From: Chrysiogenia bacterium
GTDB taxonomy: Bacteria > JAGRBM01
Assembly: GCA_020434085.1 (NCBI GenBank)
Contig: JAGRBM010000142.1
Span: 1 to 5,424 of the forward strand
Direction: 5' to 3'
Length of the DNA stretch: 5,424 nucleotides
Shown here: positions 1-5,424 of the stretch, piece by piece
How positions within the stretch are numbered: position 1 is the first letter of the stretch
How the letters are laid out: every line of letters starts with the position of its first letter
Program-made: the position numbers and the translations under genes
The notes under the pieces: model-generated
The model's input: only the letters and a program-made list of their open reading frames with translations
Databases searched by the model: none
What the model was told of the DNA's origin: nothing

Positions 1-2181
1 GACGCCGCCGAGGTTCATCCCTCGCTTCGCGGCAAGCAGCTCGAACTGGTCATCTGGACCACCACCCCGTGGACCCTGCCCGCCAACCTGGCCATCGCGC
101 TCAACGAGACGCTCGAATACGTTGCCGTTGAAGTGGGCAGCCGCGTCTTCGTGGTGGCCAAAGATCTGGCTGAGGCTTTCCAGAGCGCGCTCGTCATTGA
201 CGGAGCGCCCGGTGAGATCATCGCAAGCTTCCCTGCAAAGAAGTTCGAGGGGGCGCGCGCCCGGCACCCGTTCATCGATCGTGAGTCGCTGGTGCTCTTC
301 GGCGACTTCGTGACGCTCGAAGCCGGCACGGGCTGCGTCCACATCGCGCCCGGACACGGCGAAGATGACTTCCGCCTTGGACAGCAGCACGGGCTCGACG
401 TCCTCTGCCCGGTTGACGCAGAGGGCCGCTACACCGACGAGTTCGCTCCGATGAAGGGCGAGTTCGTCTTCGACGCCAACGAGAAGATCAAGGCGCTGCT
501 TGTCGAGAAGGGCCGCCTGCTCAACAGCCCCAAGGCCTCGCTCAAGCATTCTTACCCCCACTCGTGGCGCAGCAAGGAACCGATCATCTACCGCGCCACC
601 AGCCAGTGGTTCCTGAGCCTGGCGCACGAAGACCTGCGACAGAAGAGTCTCAAGGCCATCGACGAGATCCAGGCCGACAAGGGCTGGATCCCTGCCTGGG
701 GACGCGATCGCATCTATTCGATGCTGGAGAACCGCCCGGACTGGACTCTCTCGCGCCAGCGCGTGTGGGGCGTGCCCATCCCCTCGCTAGAGTGCGAGGG
801 CTGCGGCAACGTCTTTCTCGACGCCGACGCTTGCGAGCACGTCGCCGACCTCATCACCGAGGGCGGCATCACCGTCTGGACCGAAAAGGATGTCACCGAG
901 CTTATCCCCGCCGGCACCAAGTGCCCGGAGTGCTACGCCACGAAGTTCAAGAAGGGAACCGACATCCTCGATGTCTGGTTCGACTCGGGCGTCTCCCACG
1001 CGGCCGTGTGCGAGGTGCGAGAGGAACTCCACTGGCCCGCCGATCTGTATCTTGAGGGCTCGGATCAGCACCGCGGCTGGTTCCATTCCTCGCTGCTGAC
1101 CAGCATGGCCACGCGCGGCGCCCCGCCCTACAAGGCGGTGCTCACCCACGGCTTCGTCGTCGACGGCGATGGCAAGAAATATTCCAAGAGCAATCCCAAC
1201 TACACGCCGCCGGCCGACATCATCAAGAACTACGGCGTCGACGTGCTGCGCCTGTGGGTCGCGTCCGAGGACTATCGGGGCGACATCCACTTCTCCGAGG
1301 AAATTCTCAAGCGCCTTGCCGAGGCCTATCGCAAGTTCCGCAACAGCGCGAAATATATCCTGGGCAACCTCGCCGACTTTGATCCGGCAAAAGACTGGGT
1401 CCCCTATTCGGAGATGACGCCCATCGACCAGTGGATCGTGGGACGTCTGAACCGGCTGCTGCTCACCTGTCACAAGGCCTTTGCCGAGTATCAGTTCCAC
1501 ACCGTCTATCACAAGCTCAATGAGTTCGTGACCGTGGACTTTTCGAGCCTGTTTGCCGATATCTCCAAGGACCGGCTCTATGTCGACCGCGCCGATTCGC
1601 GTCCGCGTCGCAGCAAGCAGACGGCCATGTACCAGATTCTCGCCGCCATCACGCGCGTCTTTGCGCCCATCCTCTCGTTCACCAGCGAGGAGATCTGGGG
1701 CTACCTCCCGCGCTTTGAGGGCGATGCACCTCATCCCTCGCTCAGCGGCGTGAACTGGGACTCGGTGCATCTTTCCAGCATGCCCAAGCCCGTCCCGGCC
1801 GAGATGGACGACGAGGTGGAAGCCACCTTCGCCGACCTGTGGCGTCTGCGCGAGGAAGTCACCAAAGCACTCGAAGAAGCGCGCAAGAACAAGGACATCG
1901 GCGCGAGCCTGGAGGCCAAGGTCACGGTTGCGGCCAAGGCCTCGCTGCAGAGCAAGCTGACCCGGCGCCTGAGCCTCGACGATGTGGCCGATGCCTTCAT
2001 CGTCTCGGGCATGGAGTGGCTCGATTCGCTGCCCGAGGACGGCGCCCAGGACTTCCAGGTTGCCTGGCAGGCCGCCCCCGGCGGCAAGTGCCCGCGTTGC
2101 TGGCACTTCCGCGAGGACATCGGCAAGAGCAGCGCCCACCCAGAGCTGTGCGGCCGCTGCGCCGACGTGGTCTCGGAATAA
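1..2181 (+). CDS. ileS: Isoleucyl-tRNA synthetase, C-terminal 726 residues (5' end outside window)
   Basis: Class I aminoacyl-tRNA synthetase that charges tRNA-Ile in the cytoplasm and edits misactivated valine. The frame is open from base 1 to the TAA at 2179-2181, so the gene enters from upstream. About 200 N-terminal residues, including the HIGH motif, are missing compared with the usual ~940. The CP1 editing domain is recognised by WTTTPWTLPAN (55-87) and GTGCVHIAPGHGEDDF (325-372). An inserted Cys4 zinc site (CEGC at 793-804, CPEC at 922-933) follows RPDWTLSRQRVWGVP. Next come DVWFDSG (970-990), the DQHRGWF block (about 1063-1083) and the KMSKS-loop equivalent, here KYSKS (1177-1191). 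The anticodon-binding helical domain follows, then a C-terminal zinc finger with CPRC (2089-2100) and CGRC (2149-2160). That finger marks the ordinary bacterial IleS1 type. lspA follows 33 nt downstream. Identity is certain; the Tyr in KMSKS is the one oddity. Confidence 0.98.
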   Translation, partial: DAAEVHPSLRGKQLELVIWTTTPWTLPANLAIALNETLEYVAVEVGSRVFVVAKDLAEAFQSALVIDGAPGEIIASFPAKKFEGARARHPFIDRESLVLFGDFVTLEAGTGCVHIAPGHGEDDFRLGQQHGLDVLCPVDAEGRYTDEFAPMKGEFVFDANEKIKALLVEKGRLLNSPKASLKHSYPHSWRSKEPIIYRATSQWFLSLAHEDLRQKSLKAIDEIQADKGWIPAWGRDRIYSMLENRPDWTLSRQRVWGVPIPSLECEGCGNVFLDADACEHVADLITEGGITVWTEKDVTELIPAGTKCPECYATKFKKGTDILDVWFDSGVSHAAVCEVREELHWPADLYLEGSDQHRGWFHSSLLTSMATRGAPPYKAVLTHGFVVDGDGKKYSKSNPNYTPPADIIKNYGVDVLRLWVASEDYRGDIHFSEEILKRLAEAYRKFRNSAKYILGNLADFDPAKDWVPYSEMTPIDQWIVGRLNRLLLTCHKAFAEYQFHTVYHKLNEFVTVDFSSLFADISKDRLYVDRADSRPRRSKQTAMYQILAAITRVFAPILSFTSEEIWGYLPRFEGDAPHPSLSGVNWDSVHLSSMPKPVPAEMDDEVEATFADLWRLREEVTKALEEARKNKDIGASLEAKVTVAAKASLQSKLTRRLSLDDVADAFIVSGMEWLDSLPEDGAQDFQVAWQAAPGGKCPRCWHFREDIGKSSAHPELCGRCADVVSE

Positions 2182-2182
2182 A

Positions 2183-2197
2183 CCGCGCGCTGCGCGG
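2183..2197 (+). other. Small perfect GC hairpin just after the ileS stop
   Basis: CCGCGC (2183-2188) and GCGCGG (2192-2197) form a perfect 6-bp stem with a 3-nt loop. It starts one base after the ileS stop codon and ends 7 nt before the lspA Shine-Dalgarno. No T-run follows (the next bases are ATATTGC), so it does not look like an intrinsic terminator. It may stabilise or segment the mRNA between the two cistrons, or be a chance product of GC-rich sequence. The structure is read directly; any function is inference. Confidence 0.3.
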
Positions 2198-2214
2198 ATA
2201 TTGCAGGAACGGAC

Positions 2215-2769
2215 ATGAGCGAGAAAAACACACTCTCAGCCAAGTGGTGGATCCTGGGGTTGCTGACCCCGCCGCTGGTGTGGGCCGACCTCTACACGAA
2301 GGTCCTCATCGGCCGGAGGTTTTATCCGGGCGAGCACCTGACCGTCATTGACGGATTCTTCGACCTGATGTTCGCGCGCAACCGCGGCGCGGCTTTCGGG
2401 CTCTTCAACGATCTCTCGCCCGAGATGAGCTTCGCCTTCTTCATCGGCGTGTCGATTATTGCGCTGCTGGTGCTGGGCTATCTGTTCGTTTCCATCAGCC
2501 ATTACGAAAAATACCTGGGCGTGACTATCACGTTCATTTTCGCCGGCGCACTGGGCAATTTTACCGACCGCATGCGCCTTGGTTACGTGGTCGACTTTCT
2601 GCACTTCTACGTCAAGGACTTCTACTGGCCCACCTTCAACGTGGCCGATATTTGCATCACCGTGGGCGCGGCGATGCTCATCTACTACTCGATCTTCCTC
2701 GAACCCCGTGAAGATGAGGACGAGCAGGCCCTGCCCGGCGCGCAGAGCGCCGAGAACGCAGGGGCCTGA
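2215..2769 (+). CDS. lspA: Lipoprotein signal peptidase (signal peptidase II)
   Basis: Inner-membrane aspartyl protease that removes the signal peptide from diacylglyceryl-modified prolipoproteins, 184 residues (family usually 160-180). The layout is the family's four-helix pattern: hydrophobic stretches at about 11-27, 73-92, 101-116 and 146-162. Conserved elements in order are D25-x3-K29 (ADLYTK), N56-R-G-A-A-F61, GALGN (111-115) with D118-R119, VVDF with D127, and FNVAD with D145. D127 and D145 lie 18 residues apart, as in E. coli LspA, and are the predicted catalytic pair; N56 matches the conserved active-site Asn. The ATG at 2215 is supported by AGGA at 2205-2208, six bases upstream. The last ~20 residues are an acidic, Ala-rich tail (EPREDEDEQ onward) beyond the last helix, longer than typical and probably cytoplasmic. 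It lies between ileS and lgt in one apparent operon. Confidence 0.97.
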   Translation: MSEKNTLSAKWWILGLLTPPLVWADLYTKVLIGRRFYPGEHLTVIDGFFDLMFARNRGAAFGLFNDLSPEMSFAFFIGVSIIALLVLGYLFVSISHYEKYLGVTITFIFAGALGNFTDRMRLGYVVDFLHFYVKDFYWPTFNVADICITVGAAMLIYYSIFLEPREDEDEQALPGAQSAENAGA

Positions 2770-2774
2770 GCCAC

Positions 2775-3620
2775 ATGCTGCCGCAACTTTTCTCCCTGTT
2801 TGGATACCCGGTTCACACCTACGGCGTAACCGCGGCCATGGGCTTTCTGGCGGGCTTTTTCTTCGCGCGCTGGCAGGCGGTCGTTACCAAGCAGGATCCC
2901 GAGCACACCGCCGATCTCATCTTCTACGCGATTATCTTCGGCGTCATCGGCGCGCGCATTCTCTACGTGATGCTCGAGTGGAACAGCTACTTCGCCGAGC
3001 ATCCAGGCGACATCCTCCGCATCGACAAGGGCGGACTAGTCTTCTACGGCGGTCCCCTGTTTACGGCGCTGCCGCTGTGGTGGGTCATGCGCCGCCGCGG
3101 GCTCTCGATCTGGGCGTACTCCGACCTCGTGATGCCGGCCACGATTCTGGGCCTTGGCTTCGGGCGCCTTGGCTGCCTGGCGGCCGGCTGCTGTTACGGC
3201 CACCCGGCGGAGGTTCCCTGGGCCATCCACTACCCGGAGGGCTCGACGCCGGCCTACGCTTATCTGGGCGCCGCCCTGCACCCCACCCCGCTGTATGAGT
3301 TTGCCGCCTGCATCGCCATCACCGCCATGGCGGCCTGGTACAACAAGCGCAAGCAGCGCCACGGCGAAACCTTCTTCCTCACGGTGCTGAGTTATGCCAT
3401 CGCACGCTCGATCATCGAGGTCTTCCGCGGCGACAAGGTTCGCGGTTTCCTGATTGAAGACGTGCTCTCCACGAGCCAGGCCATCTCCATCTTCGTGGGA
3501 ATCGCCTGCATCGGCGCATGGCTCTACTTCCGCAAGAAACCTACGAAGACCATGTCACTCGACTACTACCCCAAAGGCGAAGGCCCCTACGGGATGCGCA
3601 CGGACGACAGCAGCGCGTAA
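2775..3620 (+). CDS. lgt: Phosphatidylglycerol--prolipoprotein diacylglyceryl transferase
   Basis: Polytopic inner-membrane enzyme that transfers the diacylglyceryl group from phosphatidylglycerol to the lipobox Cys, the step before LspA. 281 residues, within the normal range, with about seven hydrophobic segments. Visible motifs: Y16 in HTYG (E. coli Tyr26), GARILYV (59-65), GGLVFYGG (86-93, Tyr91 where E. coli has His103), GRLGCLAAGCCYG (130-142, containing R131 = Arg143 and G142 = Gly154), HPTPLYE (169-175) and R211-x3-E215 followed by FRGD (E. coli Arg239/Glu243). The positions of E. coli Asn146 and Glu151 are Cys134 and Cys139. I recall this Cys-rich core from several non-enterobacterial lineages, so it is probably a functional variant. 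The ATG lies 5 nt after the lspA stop, with AGGGG at 2760-2764 as a somewhat distant ribosome binding site inside lspA; translational coupling is likely. A hydrophilic C-terminal tail of ~28 residues follows the last helix. Confidence 0.96.
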   Translation: MLPQLFSLFGYPVHTYGVTAAMGFLAGFFFARWQAVVTKQDPEHTADLIFYAIIFGVIGARILYVMLEWNSYFAEHPGDILRIDKGGLVFYGGPLFTALPLWWVMRRRGLSIWAYSDLVMPATILGLGFGRLGCLAAGCCYGHPAEVPWAIHYPEGSTPAYAYLGAALHPTPLYEFAACIAITAMAAWYNKRKQRHGETFFLTVLSYAIARSIIEVFRGDKVRGFLIEDVLSTSQAISIFVGIACIGAWLYFRKKPTKTMSLDYYPKGEGPYGMRTDDSSA

Positions 3621-3630
3621 CCACCAAGCG

Positions 3631-3716
3631 ATGGGCCTGGCAAGCCACGCCCCTGCCACTGCGACCTGTCCATGGCGCAGGCAGTGGCTTGGTTCACCAA
3701 ACCCATTTCACATTTT
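3631..3716 (+). terminator. Candidate terminator: long imperfect inverted repeat after lgt
   Basis: Starting 10 nt after the lgt stop, the plus strand can fold into one long interrupted stem. ATGGG 3631-3635 pairs with CCCAT 3702-3706, TGG 3638-3640 with CCA 3697-3699, CAAGCCAC 3641-3648 with GTGGCTTG 3684-3691, and CCTGC 3652-3656 with GCAGG 3677-3681. A T-rich but interrupted stretch (TTTCACATTTT, 3706-3716) follows. On the minus strand no T tract follows the same stem, so the polarity favours ending the ileS-lspA-lgt transcript. The bulges and weak U-tract make this less than a textbook intrinsic terminator. Confidence 0.42.
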
Positions 3717-3720
3717 GGTG
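3695..3720. other. Second hairpin between the convergent genes
   Basis: CACCAAA (3695-3701) and TTTGGTG (3714-3720) are perfect inverted copies with a 12-nt AT-rich loop. The right arm ends 4 nt beyond the moxR stop codon (moxR reads leftward and ends at 3725), so for moxR this is the first structure met by the polymerase. No strong T-run follows on either strand. It shares bases with the larger inverted repeat, so the two cannot both form fully. It could be part of a shared termination zone; function is inferred only from position. Confidence 0.3.
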
Positions 3721-3724
3721 CTTG

Positions 3725-4693
3725 TTACCGTGGAACCGCGACGTCGCTGAGCAGGGACTCGATCACCCGCTCGGCCGCCTGGCGGGCGCTGCCGCCGTGG
3801 GCGAAGTTTTCCTTGAGCTGCACGCGGTGGGCAAATACCGGCACGGCAAGGCGCTTGAAGTCATCAGGCGTGGCATAGTCGCGCCCGTGAAGGAGCGCCC
3901 GGGCCTGCCCGGCGCGCCGCAGCGCCAGCGCGCCGCGGGGGCTCACGCCAAGGGCCAGCAGCTCGCTGGTGCGCGAAGCGGCGGCAAGACGCTGCAGGTA
4001 GTCGATGAGCGAGTCTTCGACACGCACTTTGTTACAATCGGCCTGCAGGACAAGGATGTCGTCGGCATGTAGCACCGGCGAGAGTGCGTCCACGTCCGTG
4101 CTGCCGTGGGACTGCGCGAGGATCGCCCGCTCGGCCTCGGCGCTGGGGTAGCCCATTTCAAAGCACAGCAGAAAGCGATCGAGCTGGCTCTCAGGCAGCG
4201 GGAAGGTTCCCGCATGTTCCTGCGGGTTCTGCGTCGCAATGACCAGAAACGGCCGGGGGAGCGGATGGCTCACGCCGTCGACGGTCACCTGGGCTTCGTT
4301 CATGGCTTCAAGGAGCGCGCTCTGGGTCTTGGGGCTCGCCCGGTTGATCTCATCGGCAAGCACAATGGAGTGAAAGATCGGGCCGGGATGAAACTCGAAG
4401 GCCCGCGTTGCTTCATTCCAGATGGAAACGCCAGTCACGTCACCAGGCAGCAGGTCGGCGGTGAACTGCATGCGCTGGAAACTCGCGTCGAGTGACCTTG
4501 CCAGTGAGCGCGCCAGCGTCGTCTTGCCCACGCCCGGAATATCGTCGACGAGCACATGGCCACCGGCAATCAGCGCAATGAGCGAGAGCTCGATGGCTTC
4601 GTCCTTGCCCTTGATCACATGGCCCATGTTGGCGAGCACCCGCTCCAGCGCGTGGGCCCCACCGGTATTCACTTTGACGCTCTCGACACTCAA
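3725..4693 (-). CDS. MoxR-family AAA+ ATPase
   Basis: 322-residue ATPase of the MoxR group (AAA_3 core plus AAA_lid_2), the family's usual size. Members act as chaperone-like ATPases that mature or insert metal centres and cofactors, usually with von Willebrand factor A domain partners. Visible motifs: Walker A in DDIPGVGKTT (50-59, Lys57), the LLPGDVTG segment (81-88), Walker B IVLADE with D114 and E115, INRASPKTQSALLEAM (116-131), sensor 1 in IATQNP (Asn156), LPESQLDRF with Arg173, and sensor 2 in SPRGA (Arg253). All ATP-binding and hydrolysis residues appear intact. The start is TTG, chosen because a good Shine-Dalgarno lies at 4703-4708 and because the residues before the core fit the family; the next ATG (Met23) would cut into the domain. 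It lies 14 nt after the crotonase gene and ends convergent to lgt, so no DUF58 partner follows. The specific substrate is unknown. Confidence 0.93.
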   Translation of the reverse strand: MSVESVKVNTGGAHALERVLANMGHVIKGKDEAIELSLIALIAGGHVLVDDIPGVGKTTLARSLARSLDASFQRMQFTADLLPGDVTGVSIWNEATRAFEFHPGPIFHSIVLADEINRASPKTQSALLEAMNEAQVTVDGVSHPLPRPFLVIATQNPQEHAGTFPLPESQLDRFLLCFEMGYPSAEAERAILAQSHGSTDVDALSPVLHADDILVLQADCNKVRVEDSLIDYLQRLAAASRTSELLALGVSPRGALALRRAGQARALLHGRDYATPDDFKRLAVPVFAHRVQLKENFAHGGSARQAAERVIESLLSDVAVPR

Positions 4694-4702
4694 GCTTCGT
4701 AT

Positions 4703-4708
4703 TCCTTC
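4703..4708 (-). promoter_or_regulatory. Ribosome binding site fixing the TTG start of moxR
   Basis: On the minus strand GAAGGA (4708 down to 4703) lies 9 nt before the TTG at 4693-4691. Its first G is the last base of the TAG stop (4710-4708) of the upstream crotonase gene. The spacing and strength support TTG over later in-frame candidates (a GTG at codon 8, an ATG at codon 23). The overlap suggests that ribosomes ending on the first gene help start the second. Confidence 0.65.
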
Positions 4709-5424
4709 TAGCGCCCCTTGAAGTTGGGAGCGCGCTTTTCAAGGAAGGCCGCCCGGCCCTCCATCAGATCTTCGCTGGCAAAGCACTCGCGTTCAAGGGC
4801 GCGCAGCTCGCTCTGGACTTCCTCGGGCAGCCCCGGTCCCTTTGCCAGGGCGCCGAAACTGCGCTTCATGTTCCGCACCGCAAGCGGCGCCGCCGCGGCA
4901 ATGGACTGCGCCAGGGCCATCACCTTGTCCTCGAGTTCCTCGCGCTCCACAAGATGGGTGAGCAGCCCGGCCTCATGGGCCTGCGACATGGTCAGCGGCT
5001 CGCCGGTAAAGAACATCTCCTTGGCAATCGAGGGGCCAACCAAGTCCACGAATTTTCTCAGCCCATCGGAATGATAGCAGAGTCCGAGCTTGGCGGGCGG
5101 CATCCCGAAGTAGCCATGTTTCCAGGAGAGGCGGAAATCGCAGCTCACCGCGATTTCCCCTCCCAGGCCGTAGGTGTGGCCGTTGAGCAGCGCGATCGTG
5201 GCTGCCGGGAATTCCTCGAGCCGCCTGCAGAACGAGATCGGCAGGCTGTCGGAGCGCTCCTCGGCGGCTTCGAGCTGGTCCTTGGGCACGCTCTGGATAC
5301 GCCCGATGTTGAAACCCGCACAGAAAGCGCGCCCTGCGCCGGTGAGAATGAGCGCGCGAATCTCGCTGCCGGCAAGCTCCTTGAGCTCGGCATCGAGCGC
5401 GCCGAGCATTTCCAGGTCGAGCGC
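4708..5424 (-). CDS. Enoyl-CoA hydratase/isomerase (crotonase) family protein, 5' end cut by window edge
   Basis: Crotonase-fold protein expected to act on an acyl-CoA thioester; 238 residues are visible and about 20-25 N-terminal ones lie outside. The frame stays open to base 5424 (ALDLE precedes the first ATG at 5409), and that segment matches the family's 'NAL...' helix, so the ATG is internal. The oxyanion-hole loop reads AFCAGFNIG (about 5303-5329). The second signature, YGLGGEIAVSCD, keeps the Glu matching Glu144 of rat crotonase (codon 5155-5157). The segment FGMPPAKLGL has Pro (codon 5095-5097) where hydratases carry Glu164. The C-terminus has the family hallmark SEDLMEGRAAFLEKRAPNF. 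Loss of the second Glu argues against simple syn-hydration and for an isomerase or other crotonase chemistry. The exact reaction cannot be named. It is probably co-transcribed with moxR. Confidence 0.9.
   Translation of the reverse strand, partial: ALDLEMLGALDAELKELAGSEIRALILTGAGRAFCAGFNIGRIQSVPKDQLEAAEERSDSLPISFCRRLEEFPAATIALLNGHTYGLGGEIAVSCDFRLSWKHGYFGMPPAKLGLCYHSDGLRKFVDLVGPSIAKEMFFTGEPLTMSQAHEAGLLTHLVEREELEDKVMALAQSIAAAAPLAVRNMKRSFGALAKGPGLPEEVQSELRALERECFASEDLMEGRAAFLEKRAPNFKGR

Noticed and set aside
787-2139. A 450-codon open frame on the minus strand opposite ileS
   Set aside because: It lies entirely antisense to unmistakable IleRS coding sequence, shows no recognisable domain, and long antisense frames are expected in GC-rich genes with strong third-position bias.
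133-2181. GTG at 133 as the true start of a shortened IleRS
   Set aside because: The frame is open and encodes conserved IleRS editing-domain sequence (WTTTPWTLPAN at 55-87) upstream of it, so the gene simply continues beyond the window edge.
2181-2214. A promoter for lspA between ileS and lspA
   Set aside because: The 33-nt gap lacks room for spaced -35/-10 elements and shows only the hairpin and the ribosome binding site.
1839-2351. A 170-codon plus-strand frame overlapping the ileS 3' end and lspA start
   Set aside because: It is out of frame with both genes, Arg/Pro/Gly-rich as expected of shifted GC-rich frames, and lacks a supported start.
3518-4072. A 184-codon plus-strand open frame crossing the lgt end, the intergenic region and the moxR 3' end
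   Set aside because: It overlaps lgt out of frame and is antisense to the conserved lid and sensor 2 region of MoxR; its translation has no domain-like character.
4708-5409. ATG at 5409 as the start of the crotonase gene
   Set aside because: Family proteins have about 25 more N-terminal residues, and the codons between 5424 and 5410 (ALDLE) continue the conserved helix, so the start lies outside the window.
1-5424. Possible mobile element, CRISPR array, tRNA, phage or defence genes
   Set aside because: No direct-repeat array, transposase, integrase, cloverleaf sequence or terminal inverted repeats were seen; all sizeable sequence is taken up by five recognisable genes.

Overview
The window is a compact, GC-rich bacterial chromosomal segment (clearly above 60% GC by eye, with G/C favoured at third codon positions). 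It holds five protein genes in two convergent blocks. I see no mobile element, CRISPR array, tRNA or rRNA. The gene content, the proteobacterial-type ileS-lspA linkage, the Lgt variant with a GCCYG-type core and the crotonase with a 'MPPAKLGL' segment suggest a Gram-negative, possibly of the former Deltaproteobacteria/Myxococcota or a related uncultured lineage. That placement is an inference from sequence style, not a demonstrated assignment.

Plus strand, 1-3620: the 3' three-quarters of ileS (isoleucyl-tRNA synthetase, 5' end outside the window), then lspA (lipoprotein signal peptidase II), then lgt (prolipoprotein diacylglyceryl transferase). Gaps are 33 and 5 nt, so this is very probably one transcript. 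Lgt and LspA catalyse consecutive steps of lipoprotein maturation in the inner membrane: Lgt adds diacylglycerol to the lipobox cysteine, and LspA then cleaves the signal peptide.

Convergent intergenic region, 3621-3724: a long imperfect inverted repeat followed by a T-rich stretch, plus a smaller overlapping hairpin. This is the likely transcription end of the ileS-lspA-lgt unit and possibly a two-way boundary.

Minus strand, 5424-3725: an enoyl-CoA hydratase/isomerase (crotonase) family gene, its 5' end cut by the window edge, followed 14 nt later by a MoxR-type AAA+ ATPase gene that starts with TTG. The ribosome binding site of the ATPase gene overlaps the stop region of the crotonase gene, so the two are likely co-transcribed. 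No DUF58 or von Willebrand factor A gene, the usual MoxR partner, follows moxR, because the next gene is convergent lgt.

Most of the window is ordinary housekeeping sequence. The points worth a second look are active-site departures in three enzymes (KYSKS in IleRS, Cys at the Asn146/Glu151 positions of Lgt, Pro at the second catalytic Glu of the crotonase), the orphan-like MoxR paired with a crotonase, and the structured convergent intergenic region. I found no convincing undescribed system.
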